A stretch of 64,000 nt of DNA from JAKAVN01 sp963796565 (GTDB lineage: Bacteria; Desulfobacterota; Binatia; Binatales; Binataceae). Made by a program: the position numbers and the translations under genes. The stretch lies in the NCBI GenBank assembly GCA_963796565.1, contig CAWCMA010000001.1, positions 248,001 to 312,000 on the forward strand, read 5' to 3'. Below, piece by piece: positions 1 to 8,956 of the stretch; position 1 is the stretch's first letter; every line of letters begins with the position of its first letter. Under the pieces are notes generated by a model. It was given only the letters and a program-made list of their open reading frames with translations, was not told where the DNA came from and did not search any database.

Positions 1-1041
1 TTGATGGTCGAAGCGGGTCTGTTCAAAATTTGTCAGCCCGCCCGGGTCGGCGGCTACGAGCTCAGCGTCCGTATCCAGTACGACGCGATCACTGCGGTGT
101 CGCAGGTGTGCCCGTCCAGTGGCTGGATTCTAATGGTCATGGGCGCGCATCATTTCTGCCTCGGTGCGTGGCCCGAACGCGGCCAGGAGGAGGTCTTTGG
201 CGAAGGGCGCGACGGGCTGGTCTCGGGGACGCTGGCTTGGCAGGGCAAAGCGCGCGCGGTCGAGGGCGGCTACCGGGTCGACGGGCGCTGGCAGTTTTGC
301 AGCGGCGTTGATCGCTCGAACTGGGTGATCCTCGGATGCGCGGATGCGGAGACCGGCGGCCCCGGCGTGCACGTGGTAGTGCCCAGCGAACAAATAGTCG
401 TGGATGACACCTGGCACGTGCTCGGCATGGAGGGCACCGGCAGCAAGGATGTGCTTGCCAAGGATCTCTTCGTACCCTTCCACAGAGCGATCGACACGCG
501 CGAGCTGATGAAGGGCTCGTCGCCCCACACCTCGAACCACGTCACCAATCTCTACCGGGTCTCGGCGGACTCGATACTTTCGGGGTCGGTGCCGGCGGCG
601 ATTTTAGGTTCCGCTAAATTCGCGTTGGAGAAATTCGTCGAGCGCACCAAAGAGCGGCGGGCGATCGTCACCGGCGCGCGCAAGGCCGAGCACGGACCCA
701 CCCAACTCCGGCTGGCCGAATCGATGGCAGAGCTGCAGTGCGCACAGTTTTTCATCCACGACGCGGCCAAGCTCATGGCCGAAGTGGCGGACTCGGAGCA
801 GGACGCAGCCGACATGAGCTATCGCGCGCGGGTCAAATGGCAGTCGGCGTATGCGGCCGAGCTTTGCCGGCGCGCCGTGTCGCGCCTGTTTGCGGGCTCG
901 GGAGCGCACGCGGTCTACGATTCCGCGCCGCTTCAGGCCGCATTTCGCAACGTGAACGTCGGCGCCCAGCACGCCAGCATCGATTTCGACACTTCGGGCG
1001 AACTCTATGGCCGGATGCGGTTGGGACTGCTCTCGGCGTAA
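1..1041 (+). CDS. Acyl-CoA dehydrogenase-type flavin monooxygenase, 5' partial
   Basis: The 346 visible residues have the acyl-CoA dehydrogenase fold as used by two-component flavin-dependent aromatic monooxygenases (HsaA/DszC-like group). The N-terminal part reads 'LFKICQPARVGGYEL', the middle strand domain carries 'WQFCSGVDRSNWVILG', and the C-terminal four-helix part includes 'AGSGAHAVYDSAPLQAAFRNVNVG'. Such enzymes hydroxylate substrates with reduced flavin supplied by a separate reductase. The family normally has about 40 more N-terminal residues, so the frame probably enters from upstream and base 1 is not the true start. Substrate unknown. The isochorismatase-like gene follows after 26 bases, suggesting an operon. 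Confidence 0.75.
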   Translation: MMVEAGLFKICQPARVGGYELSVRIQYDAITAVSQVCPSSGWILMVMGAHHFCLGAWPERGQEEVFGEGRDGLVSGTLAWQGKARAVEGGYRVDGRWQFCSGVDRSNWVILGCADAETGGPGVHVVVPSEQIVVDDTWHVLGMEGTGSKDVLAKDLFVPFHRAIDTRELMKGSSPHTSNHVTNLYRVSADSILSGSVPAAILGSAKFALEKFVERTKERRAIVTGARKAEHGPTQLRLAESMAELQCAQFFIHDAAKLMAEVADSEQDAADMSYRARVKWQSAYAAELCRRAVSRLFAGSGAHAVYDSAPLQAAFRNVNVGAQHASIDFDTSGELYGRMRLGLLSA

Positions 1042-1067
1042 AAATGTATACAGAGGTTTAAACGAAA

Positions 1068-1676
1068 ATGAATAAACTCGATCCCACCAAGACAGCCTTG
1101 CTCATCATTAATATGACCAACGATCTGCTAGGGTGGGAAGGCGTTCGACCGCTGGTGCCACGGCTGCAAAGACTATTAGACCAGGCTCGAAAGTGTTCTG
1201 TCACCGTTCTTTTTTCATCCCTCGCCTTCTGTAACAACGGAGCTGACAGCGGCCAACTGGGAAAGTTCTGGGAGCCGATCGGCAAAGGAGAAGTTCTCGT
1301 CAAGGGGACCCAGGGTGTCGCTATATTGCCGGAGCTGTCGCCGAAAGCGGGCGAGCCGGTTCTGGAACGCAATCGCTACAGTGCGTTCTTCAATAGCGAA
1401 CTCGACGCGATGCTACGCGGCAAAGGGATCGAGACACTGATCATCGGCGGCTATTCGACGAATTTCTGCTGCGACTCAACCGCGCGCGATGCCAATTTCA
1501 GAGACTACCACGTCATTGTGCTTGAGGACGGCACGGCGCCAATCGCATTGGAAGAAGCGAACGGTCAGACTATCGCCCCTGAGCAAGTGCAGAAGACCGT
1601 GCTGGCCAACCTCCGTCGCGGCTTCGCACAGGTCGCGACAGTCCAAGAGGTTCTGCGCGCCATGGATGGAGATTAG
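1068..1676 (+). CDS. Isochorismatase-like cysteine hydrolase homologue with altered catalytic triad
   Basis: This 202-residue protein has the full isochorismatase (cysteine hydrolase) fold: 'ALLIINMTND' at the N-terminus, 'RNRYSAFFNSELD' in the middle and 'GGYSTNFCCDSTARDA' at about residues 127-142. The nucleophile position is Cys134. The usual catalytic Asp (family motif V-I-D-M-Q-N-D) is Asn15, and the usual catalytic Lys (K-x-R-Y-S-A-F) aligns with Arg101. Family members hydrolyse amides or vinyl ethers. With two of three catalytic residues changed, this one may be inactive, be a binding protein, or use different chemistry. It lies between the flavin monooxygenase and a small membrane protein on the same strand. 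Confidence 0.8.
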   Translation: MNKLDPTKTALLIINMTNDLLGWEGVRPLVPRLQRLLDQARKCSVTVLFSSLAFCNNGADSGQLGKFWEPIGKGEVLVKGTQGVAILPELSPKAGEPVLERNRYSAFFNSELDAMLRGKGIETLIIGGYSTNFCCDSTARDANFRDYHVIVLEDGTAPIALEEANGQTIAPEQVQKTVLANLRRGFAQVATVQEVLRAMDGD

Positions 1677-1700
1677 TTCGTTCCACCCGGGAGGAGCAGG

Positions 1701-2174
1701 ATGAATTCAACCAGTGTGGCCCCTTGGATCGGTAATTGGGCTTGGAGCTTGCCCCTGATAGTGATCAACGTGATCGTCCACGTATGCGGGCTTGCTCTCA
1801 TTGGTGAGAAGGTCATACATGCTCTGAGCGGCACCATGGAACGGCGCGTCTTCATGTTCAAGTTCGCCGTGACTATGGGCCTCACATCTTTGTTGGCCAC
1901 CATCCTGCACGGATTTGAGGCGTTCATTTGGGCCGTCGCTTATCGGCAGCTGGGCGCGCTGCCCGATAGACGGACGGCGATGCTGTATTCGCTGAGCGCA
2001 ATCACCAGCTATGGCCACGCGAACCTGTTTCTGCAGACGCGTTGGCAGCTTATGGGTTCTCTGGAAGCGCTTAATGGCATGTTGCTCTTCGGGCTGACCA
2101 CGGCTTTTCTATTCGCCATCATCCAGCGGATTTGGCCACTGGGTAGCCGGGAACGGCGACGCCGGGAATCCTAG
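1701..2174 (+). CDS. Small membrane protein related to bacterial two-TM ion-channel-like family
   Basis: The 157 residues hold about four hydrophobic segments: near 14-36, 50-75, a pore-like segment near 92-108, and 118-138. The C-terminus is very basic (R-E-R-R-R-R-E-S). The tail 'WQLMGSLEALNGMLLFG' followed by 'TTAFLF' matches a proteobacterial ion-channel-like family whose pore loop normally reads T-x-G-Y-G-D. Here the loop reads 'AITSYGHANL', so the selectivity filter is degenerate. A ribosome site (GGGAGGAGCAGG) lies just before the ATG. It follows the isochorismatase-like gene by 24 bases. Function unknown; K+ selectivity cannot be assumed. Confidence 0.6.
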   Translation: MNSTSVAPWIGNWAWSLPLIVINVIVHVCGLALIGEKVIHALSGTMERRVFMFKFAVTMGLTSLLATILHGFEAFIWAVAYRQLGALPDRRTAMLYSLSAITSYGHANLFLQTRWQLMGSLEALNGMLLFGLTTAFLFAIIQRIWPLGSRERRRRES

Positions 2175-2186
2175 TGGCGCTCAGTC

Positions 2187-2210
2187 TCAGTCACGGGATT
2201 CTGTGACTGA
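2187..2210. terminator. Hairpin between convergent genes
   Basis: A perfect 8-bp inverted repeat (TCAGTCAC and GTGACTGA) with an 8-base loop lies exactly where the + strand membrane-protein gene and the - strand MFS gene meet. It includes the MFS stop codon. There is no clear T-run, so terminator function is inferred from position. Confidence 0.4.
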
Positions 2211-3461
2211 AGGAACGCTCTGGGTACGCAGTCTGTCTGGTGCGGATGCGGTGATATAGCGCCTGTATTCTCCGGGGACGCAGGCGAAAGCTGCGATTGC
2301 TCCAACCGCCTGGAGAAGCGCGAGCAATTGAAAAGCGCGCACGTAGCTGTTAGTTGCGTCGAACATCAGTCCGGATAGCTCGGGACCGAACGCTGCGCCA
2401 AATTGTGCGGCACTCCCCAGCAAGCCTTGCAGCGAACCATAGCGTTTGAGGCCCAGACAATCCGCCACTAGCATACTAGTCATTAGGACAGGCGTATTCG
2501 CGATAAGGCCGGTAGCTATATACATACTCAGAAAAATTACGTGCTGCGCCCAGGCCAGAGACAGAGCACCTGAGGCCAACAGGCTGAAGGTGACTATCAA
2601 GCTGGCCCGCGCCCCCAGGCGATCCGTAATACCTCCCGCCAGCGGTTGGCCCACGATTCCCAATCCCGCGTACACGCTCATCGCCAAAGGCGCCGCCCCC
2701 GAGGAGTAACCGAGTCCGGCCATATAAGCCGGGAGATGCATGAATAACCCGGTGATGGCACAGCCCCAGCAGATTTGTGCGATTGCAATCATCCAGAACG
2801 AGCGGCTTCGCAGAGCCTCCCTGAGCTCCATTCCCGGGAGATCGTGGGAGGAAGGGCCCTGCCCGTGGGCGAGCGCCTGGGCCGCGCTTGGGCGGGTACG
2901 CACTATCGCAAGCGCCAGCGGCAGGAGGACAACCAACATCAGTACCGCGATGATCAGATAGCCTGCGCGCCAGTCGAAAGTGGAAATCGCGCGAGTCAGA
3001 ACGGGCGCCATCACCATGATGCCGAGGAATTCTCCAGACAAGGCGATTCCCATGGCCAACCCGCGCCGCTCGTGGAACCAGTTGGTGATTACCACAGTGA
3101 TTGGTACGTAACCGGCGACGCCGATGCCGATCCCAATCAGTACATACGCGGCCATGATGGACGCGTAGGAATTGCTGAAACTCGCACACACGAATCCGAT
3201 TCCGCAGACCCCGGTTCCGGCGGCCATCACGAATCGTGCGTCGAAGCGATCCAATAGCCATCCTGCGGCGGGCATGCTGGCCGCGTAGAGCAAGCCCATC
3301 GCGGTAAATGGTAGAGAACTTTGAGCGCTGTTCCAGCCAAAATGCTCTTGCAGTGGGACCAGGAAGATTCCGAAAATGTCGTATGCCGCGCCCATCAACA
3401 GAAATAGCGCGAAGGAAAGGACGGCGACTATTACCCAGCCGTGGCGTTCGAGCTTTGTCAT
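2187..3461 (-). CDS. MFS transporter, OxlT/monocarboxylate-like
   Basis: This 424-residue protein has about twelve hydrophobic segments in two halves separated by a hydrophilic loop near residues 190-215. The loop between TM2 and TM3 has 'GWLLDRFDARFVM', a major-facilitator motif A variant, with a second 'GGITDRLGARASL' in the other half. The N-terminal pattern 'YDIFGIFLVPLQEHFGWN' is typical of the OxlT/monocarboxylate branch, so an organic-anion substrate is likely but not proven. No dedicated partner gene is visible. Confidence 0.85.
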   Translation of the reverse strand: MTKLERHGWVIVAVLSFALFLLMGAAYDIFGIFLVPLQEHFGWNSAQSSLPFTAMGLLYAASMPAAGWLLDRFDARFVMAAGTGVCGIGFVCASFSNSYASIMAAYVLIGIGIGVAGYVPITVVITNWFHERRGLAMGIALSGEFLGIMVMAPVLTRAISTFDWRAGYLIIAVLMLVVLLPLALAIVRTRPSAAQALAHGQGPSSHDLPGMELREALRSRSFWMIAIAQICWGCAITGLFMHLPAYMAGLGYSSGAAPLAMSVYAGLGIVGQPLAGGITDRLGARASLIVTFSLLASGALSLAWAQHVIFLSMYIATGLIANTPVLMTSMLVADCLGLKRYGSLQGLLGSAAQFGAAFGPELSGLMFDATNSYVRAFQLLALLQAVGAIAAFACVPGEYRRYITASAPDRLRTQSVPSVTESRD

Positions 3462-3906
3462 ATCACGATTTCGTGACCCTGAGACGGATCCGGCCCGAGG
3501 CCTACACGCTGACCATCGAACGACGTGGCGCGATACCGCCGCCCTGAACGAGGTAGGCTAGGCGGCTCACCAGCCCTACCGTGTAGCTCGACCGAGGCGC
3601 CTGCGCGCCAATCCGCGAGTCCATGTCCGAGTATATCTACATCCGCATTCGTCGAGAGAGAATCACTCATACCGTGGGCTTCTTTAGAAGGAGATTCGAC
3701 GATTGGGCGATTTGGCAAAGGTCGGTTGCTCGTCACGGGTTACACATATTATTATGAGGTTCCTGATATTGCACAGCTATCGGAGGCCTTTCAAATCCGC
3801 GATTCGCTCATTGGCGCCTCGACCGCGGCCGTCGTGTGTTAGTCGCCTCCGTCGACGGTGCGAACGAGACCGGCCGAGCATCACATCACACCAGGGAAAC
3901 GATCAT
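3462..3906. other. Intergenic region between divergent MFS and serine hydrolase genes
   Basis: These 445 bases hold no convincing gene. A short - strand frame (3458-3670) overlaps the MFS start by ATGA but has no recognisable domain. The + strand has an AAGGAG near 3690 followed by a TTG that is in frame with the serine hydrolase; this would add a 68-residue basic, low-complexity extension unlike any family N-terminus. The AT-rich stretch around 3738-3775 probably carries the hydrolase promoter. Confidence 0.5.
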
Positions 3907-5070
3907 ATGAAGACCGCAAAACCGGCAGACGTCGGCTTGGACGCGTCCAGGCTTGGACGATTGAGTTCCGCGATCAAGGACGACGTTGCCGCGGAGAAAT
4001 ACGACGGTGCGGTGTTGATCGTCGCACGGGGCGGTAAGGTCGCGATGCACGAAGCGATCGGCTTTACCGATCGCGCTAGCGGCCGGGTGGCCCGCACCGG
4101 CGACGTGTTTTTGATCTTTTCGATCACCAAGGCGCTTACGGCGGCAGCGGTGCTCATCAAGGTCGACCGTGGGGAGTTGTCGCTGACCACCAGGGCCGCC
4201 GACATCATCCCGGAGTTCGGATGCAAGGGAAAACATCGCATCACGATCGCCCAATTGATGTCCCATACGGCCGGTCTTTCGGCGGGGATACCTCCGATCC
4301 CGTTCGAGATGATTGGCGACCAAAAAACCATGGTCGCGGCTATCTGCCAGATGGGTGTAGAGGGAATACCAGGCGAAAGAGTCAACTACAGCCCGATAAT
4401 CGCTCACTCGATCCTGGCCGAAATCGTACGCCGCGTTGACGGCGGCTCACGCCCGTTCCGCGAGATCCTCGCCGCCGAGGTATTTGGGCCGCTAGGGATG
4501 AATGACACCTCGCTTGGATTGCGCAAGGAGCTCGAGCCGCGCCGGGTGCCGGTCGTAGTGCGTGACCGCAGCGAAGGTATCTTTCCACCCGAAATGCTTG
4601 AAGCCTACGGCACCATGATCAAAGAGGATTCCGAGATTCCCTCGGGGGGCGCTTTCTCGACGGCCTCGGACCTTTTCCGTTTCGCGGAAGCGCTGCGCCG
4701 GGGCGGCGAACTGGACGGCGTGCGCATCCTGTCACCGGCGATCATTCGCCTGGCTACCACCAATCAGACCGGCATGCGCCGCAACAGCCTGTGGGATTTC
4801 GCGCTGGAGATGCGGGGTTGGGAAGAATTTCCGGCCTTTCTCGGACTGACCTTCTTCCTGCGCGGCACCGGCATCTTCCCGCACTGGTTCGGCAATCTCA
4901 CTTCACCGGGAACCTTCGGCGCGGCGGGCGCCGGCTCCACGGTGCTCTGGGTCGATCCGGAGCGTGACCTTACCTTCGTATGTTTGACCGCCGGATTGAT
5001 CGAAGAGACTCGCAACGTGGATCGCTTCCATCGGCTGTCGGACCTCGCGAGCTCGGCCGTGGTCGACTAG
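3907..5070 (+). CDS. Serine hydrolase of the beta-lactamase / class C family
   Basis: From the ATG at 3907 (387 residues) the protein opens with 'PADVGLDASRLGRL', the usual start of this family. The catalytic S-x-x-K is S72-I-T-K75 ('FLIFSITKALTAAAV'). A Y-x-x element follows in 'GERVNYSPIIAHSIL', and the third motif region reads 'GAAGAGSTVLWVDPERDL'. Members are esterases, peptidases or lactamases; substrate cannot be told here. There is no signal peptide, so it is probably cytosolic. An AGGGAA lies about 10 bases before the start. Its stop codon overlaps, on the opposite strand, the stop of the converging ABC transporter gene. Confidence 0.85.
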   Translation: MKTAKPADVGLDASRLGRLSSAIKDDVAAEKYDGAVLIVARGGKVAMHEAIGFTDRASGRVARTGDVFLIFSITKALTAAAVLIKVDRGELSLTTRAADIIPEFGCKGKHRITIAQLMSHTAGLSAGIPPIPFEMIGDQKTMVAAICQMGVEGIPGERVNYSPIIAHSILAEIVRRVDGGSRPFREILAAEVFGPLGMNDTSLGLRKELEPRRVPVVVRDRSEGIFPPEMLEAYGTMIKEDSEIPSGGAFSTASDLFRFAEALRRGGELDGVRILSPAIIRLATTNQTGMRRNSLWDFALEMRGWEEFPAFLGLTFFLRGTGIFPHWFGNLTSPGTFGAAGAGSTVLWVDPERDLTFVCLTAGLIEETRNVDRFHRLSDLASSAVVD

Positions 5071-6752
5071 GCATCCGGCGGCTGGAGCGGGCGAATCTCG
5101 GATTGGCCGGTGCCGGTTAGCTCGAGATTCCGATCGTGATACTGCGCGAGGCTGGTGCGATGGCCCACGCTGACCAGGGTGATCGGGCTCTCGACCAGCC
5201 GCCGATAGAGCCTCGCTTCGTTGGCCGGGTCGAGCGCGCTGGTCGCTTCATCGAGGAACGCGAAGCGCGGCTGGTTGAGCAACAAGCGCGCGAACGCGAG
5301 GAGTTGCTGTTCGCCCTGCGACAGAACCTCGGCCCAGTTGCGCTCGGCGTCGAGTCCGCCCACGCGCGCGGGCAGATCCGCAAGGTTCACCTCGGCGAGG
5401 ATGCGATGCAAGTCGTCGTCGCTGGCGTCGGTCGCGCGCGGATAGCATAGCTGCGCGCGCAACGAGCCCAGAATCATGTAGGGACGCTGGGGCAGGAACA
5501 TCATCTCGTCGAGCGGCGGGCGCACGATTCGGCCGCTGCCCGTGCGCCAGATGCCCGCGATCGCGCGGGTCAGCGAAGTTTTTCCGACGCCACTCGGTCC
5601 CGTGATTAGGAGACGCTCGCCGCCGGCAACGTCGATCGAGAGGTTTTCCACGAGCTGAGCGTTTCCGTCCGGAGTTGCCAGGGAGACGTCTTCCAGCGCG
5701 ATACGCGGCGCCTCGGCGATCTCGATTCCGGCGCTCGCTTCGGCCTGGCGCGCGCTTTCGCATTCCTCGAGAAAGGTTGCGAGCCGATATACGACCGTGG
5801 CGTAACTGGTCAGTCCCTGGAACTCGGTGATCACCAGCGCGAGCGTCCCCTTGACCGCGGCGAAGGCGGTCGCCGCCTGGAAGATTTGCCCCATCTCGAT
5901 TCGATGCGAGAAATACGCGCCGGCCAATACAATCCACGGCACCAGGGTGACCGAATGATCGTAGGCGCTTTGCACGAAGCCGAGGTAGAGTTGCCACTGC
6001 AGCAGCGTCTTGTAGTTCGCGACCACCCATCCGAAGCGGCGGCTCAGTTCGCGATGCTCCTGTGCTTCGCCGCCGTACAGCGCAATCGATTCCGCGTTGT
6101 CGCGCACGTGAACCAGGTCGAAGCGGAAGTCCGCTTCGTAGCGCTCCTGGTTGAAATTGATCACCACCAGGCGGCGGCCCACCATGATGGCAATGTAGGT
6201 GCCGATAACCGAATAAGCGATGAGCGCGAGCGCCAGCCAGTGCGAGATCGTCCACAGAATGCCGAAGAACGCGGCCGCCATGACAATGGAACCGATCGCG
6301 GTGTTCAGATAGCTGAGCGTCGAGGTGGTAAAGGAGTTCAGATCCTGCTGGATGCGCTGATCGGGATTGTCGATTTTGCCGTCCAGGTTCATCTGGTAGA
6401 AAGCGTGATTGCCGAAACCGATCGCGACAAACCACTCGGTCATCCACTCGCGCCACAGGATCTGAAGCCTGCCGACCAGGTAAGGGAGGAAAGGGTAAGC
6501 CACGATCACAAAGGCGATCCAAATGAAGAACAGCATCAGCAAAAAGTGAAATCGGTTCGCGTCGTAGTTCTGGAGCGCATTGACCACGTCGCGGTTGATA
6601 TAGCTGAAGATCGCCGAGAACCCGACGAGCAGCAGGACCATCACGATCACCACCGCCAGCAGGGCGCATGCCTTGCGCTTTTGATCCGAAGCCCAGAACG
6701 GTTTCGCCAGCCGCCACAGCCGCCGCCAGAAGACCCGGTCAAACCTTTCCAT
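5067..6752 (-). CDS. ABC transporter, fused SbmA/BacA-like membrane domain and ATPase (YddA/BclA type)
   Basis: A fused half-transporter of about 561 residues. The membrane domain has the ABC_membrane_2 signature ('FSYINRDVVNALQ', 'WREWMTEWF', 'DNPDQRIQQDLNSFT') seen in YddA, BclA and peroxisomal ABCD proteins. The ATPase has Walker A 'GPSGVGKTS', Q-loop 'MFLPQRPYM', signature 'LSQGEQQLLAFARLL', Walker B 'RFAFLDEATSALD' and switch His 'SVGHRTSL'. All catalytic residues are present, and it should act as a homodimer in the inner membrane. Relatives move peptides or cobalamin. The start was set at the ATG at 6752; a longer frame to 6818 has an unlikely Cys-rich N-terminus. Confidence 0.88.
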   Translation of the reverse strand: MERFDRVFWRRLWRLAKPFWASDQKRKACALLAVVIVMVLLLVGFSAIFSYINRDVVNALQNYDANRFHFLLMLFFIWIAFVIVAYPFLPYLVGRLQILWREWMTEWFVAIGFGNHAFYQMNLDGKIDNPDQRIQQDLNSFTTSTLSYLNTAIGSIVMAAAFFGILWTISHWLALALIAYSVIGTYIAIMVGRRLVVINFNQERYEADFRFDLVHVRDNAESIALYGGEAQEHRELSRRFGWVVANYKTLLQWQLYLGFVQSAYDHSVTLVPWIVLAGAYFSHRIEMGQIFQAATAFAAVKGTLALVITEFQGLTSYATVVYRLATFLEECESARQAEASAGIEIAEAPRIALEDVSLATPDGNAQLVENLSIDVAGGERLLITGPSGVGKTSLTRAIAGIWRTGSGRIVRPPLDEMMFLPQRPYMILGSLRAQLCYPRATDASDDDLHRILAEVNLADLPARVGGLDAERNWAEVLSQGEQQLLAFARLLLNQPRFAFLDEATSALDPANEARLYRRLVESPITLVSVGHRTSLAQYHDRNLELTGTGQSEIRPLQPPDA

Positions 6753-7017
6753 CGAGTTCACTCGCACACCGCCTGCCGAACATAAATTGACTTCGCGGGC
6801 CACGCATCCATTGCCCATAGGCTACTGCGGCGGCAATCCGTACGCGATGCGCATCGTCTTGGCCGGAGAACGGCATTGTGGACCGTTGGAAATACCCACG
6901 AGAACGGCGTGTGCGGACGCGTTCGTAACCAGCAACTTTGAATGGCAGGTGGTGGCTATTTGCCGCCGAAACGGTGCCGGAGCCGTGACGCCGGAATAGA
7001 CAGCGCCTGAACCGCCC

Positions 7018-7194
7018 TTAGAAAAGGAACCACCAGGAACTTTTCGTCGTGGTCGACTGGCAGTTGTTACCTTGGGCGTCGCACGCCGGAGGTGCAGACG
7101 CAGCCTGTCCGGTCTGGCTTGACTGATAAAAACAAGCTTGCAGGCCTAACGTCGTGAGTCCCAGTACTGCCGCGAGAACAATTACCCTGCGCAT
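7018..7194 (-). CDS. Small lipoprotein
   Basis: A 58-residue frame starting at 7194, with GAAGG about 11 bases upstream. It begins 'MRRVIVLAAVLGLTTLGLQAC', a complete lipoprotein signal peptide with lipobox L-Q-A-C. The mature part is about 38 residues, rich in Ser, Gln and Thr, has two further cysteines (D-A-Q-G-N-N-C) and ends W-W-F-L-F. Nothing indicates function. It stands alone between the ABC transporter and the di-haem oxidoreductase. Confidence 0.6.
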   Translation of the reverse strand: MRRVIVLAAVLGLTTLGLQACFYQSSQTGQAASAPPACDAQGNNCQSTTTKSSWWFLF

Positions 7195-7396
7195 TGTTAT
7201 ACATACCTTCACTCTCATTCTGCGCGCTTCGAAAAGAGGATACAAAGAAAATTTGTTCCACCTTTGGCAGCGCGCGGAATAATTCGCAGCCGTAAGCCGA
7301 GGGGGACCGAGACGTTACGACGGATACAGAAAGATTCGGCGACATGGAGAACGAGCGCCATGATCGCCGATTCTCCGTTCCGCGAAGGCCGGTCCG

Positions 7397-8956
7397 TTAC
7401 AGGGATCTGAGAAAATTCAGCAGATTCTGCTGATTTGAAGCGCCCAGCCCGTTGAAATTGTTCATTACGGCGTTAGCCTCTGAGCCGCAGGAAAGGATCG
7501 GCGACAATGGAGCAAAAAAGTCACCGGCGACCTCAAACGTTTCCAGCGAGGTGACACTGATACAATCCCTGAGCGGACTGGCGTGCGCCTCTATCGCCGA
7601 AAGCAGATCGCTGGCTCGTCCGTCGTGCAGGAAGAAGAGGCGCTGCCCGATGCCCCACAAGGGCGCGGTGCGGAACTCATCCGGGCCGGCGATGCCTTGG
7701 TTGATACCGTCGGTAAGATTCTCCCCCATGTGATGCAGCGCAAAGTCCGAGTAGGGTTGATAGGTGACGTTGCTCAAATCCTGGAACTGGGACGTTGCCG
7801 TGGTCAGGCTCGGCGAATGGCAGTTGGCGCATCCGACCGAGCTGAAAAGGTTCTGGCCGTTGGCGACTGAAGCCTGCGAAATCGAGACTCCGTTCTGGGT
7901 GACAAATGGCGGTCTCGCGGGTGCGGGCGCCGCGTTAAACCGCATGAATATCGCGAGGTTCTCCATCGCGGAAGCCATTTGAGTGGCGGTTCCGGTTGTG
8001 GCGCCCGAACTGCCGTTCGGTCCGGTGGCCGCAGCGCTGTCTTCAGGGGTGTTGTTAAATAGACAGCCGGAGACCGCCGAGCGCTCGTTAGAGAAGTTCT
8101 CGTTCGAAACGCCGAGTTCCACGCTCAAAGCCTCGCCGGCAAACACGGCGAGTGATTTGTTCTGTGCCTTCCAGCCAAAACGCGTAATGGTTCCGTCGTT
8201 TCCGTTCACATTGAACCGGCCGGCGATGCCGAGTCTGGACTTCGCGGCCTGGTTGGCGCCGAGGTTGGCCTGGAGGGTGCTATCCGGCGTGTTCTCGATC
8301 AGTCCAAGACCGAACACGGGCGTGGGAATGCGGAATATCACGTTTCCGTTGGCGAGCTGCTGGGTGAAGTTGGGCTGAGCGAGGTTGCAGCCCGGAGCAT
8401 CGGAACGCCCGGCGATCGTAAACAGATTATGCACGCCGCCGTCGAGCCGGTTCTGGTTCAAAATGAAGCGCGCTTCGCGGACCGGACCATTGGCGGTGAT
8501 GAACGAAGGTAGCGCATTCGTTGCGCCGTCCATGTTCGCGATCCCAAATTCCGGATTCGTACTTGGGCTCGAACCACCCAACGTTGGCTGCGAATGGCAC
8601 ATCGCACAACTGTTGCCGTTGAAGGCGGGGCCAAGTCCCACGCCAGGCTCGCCGATTATGTTGTTAGCGGCGGAATTACCGGAGACGGAAAAGACTTCCT
8701 TAAAGACATTCTGGCCCCCACCCCAGAACTTTTGCATGTCCACTGAATCCGCCAGGGGAAGGCGTGGTGCGTTTCCCCCAGCACTCGGGCGCGGACCCGG
8801 ATCGGTCTGAGCGTGGAGAGTGCCGACCAAGAGAAGAATCAACGCGACGCCCACAGGCGTCAGACGCGGAAGTAAGCCCCCGCAGAGGCCAATCCGCGAG
8901 TTGGTTGAAGTGGTTGAGACGTCGGAAACGACCTGAAGCGACCTGAGCAAGTCCAT
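7397..8956 (-). CDS. Di-haem oxidoreductase (DHOR / DUF1111 family)
   Basis: About 519 residues, exported: a basic N-terminus is followed by the hydrophobic stretch 'VGVALILLLVGTLHAQ' with a cleavage site after A-Q. Two c-type haem motifs are visible, 'NSCAMCHSQ' in the first third and 'VGCANCHSPS' in the last third, along with the family's 'LWGIGQRLFFLHDGRA' near the C-terminus. The family is related to MauG/cytochrome c peroxidases and is often annotated as thiol oxidoreductase; electron donor and substrate are unknown. The start was placed at the ATG at 8956, preceded by GGGGGG; an in-frame ATG lies 6 bases upstream. It is transcribed away from the NTF2-like gene across an AT-rich region. 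Confidence 0.85.
   Translation of the reverse strand: MDLLRSLQVVSDVSTTSTNSRIGLCGGLLPRLTPVGVALILLLVGTLHAQTDPGPRPSAGGNAPRLPLADSVDMQKFWGGGQNVFKEVFSVSGNSAANNIIGEPGVGLGPAFNGNSCAMCHSQPTLGGSSPSTNPEFGIANMDGATNALPSFITANGPVREARFILNQNRLDGGVHNLFTIAGRSDAPGCNLAQPNFTQQLANGNVIFRIPTPVFGLGLIENTPDSTLQANLGANQAAKSRLGIAGRFNVNGNDGTITRFGWKAQNKSLAVFAGEALSVELGVSNENFSNERSAVSGCLFNNTPEDSAAATGPNGSSGATTGTATQMASAMENLAIFMRFNAAPAPARPPFVTQNGVSISQASVANGQNLFSSVGCANCHSPSLTTATSQFQDLSNVTYQPYSDFALHHMGENLTDGINQGIAGPDEFRTAPLWGIGQRLFFLHDGRASDLLSAIEAHASPLRDCISVTSLETFEVAGDFFAPLSPILSCGSEANAVMNNFNGLGASNQQNLLNFLRSL

Noticed and set aside
3458..3670. Small - strand gene overlapping the MFS start by ATGA
   Set aside because: No recognisable sequence, no ribosome site and unusual composition; kept only as a note in the gap description.
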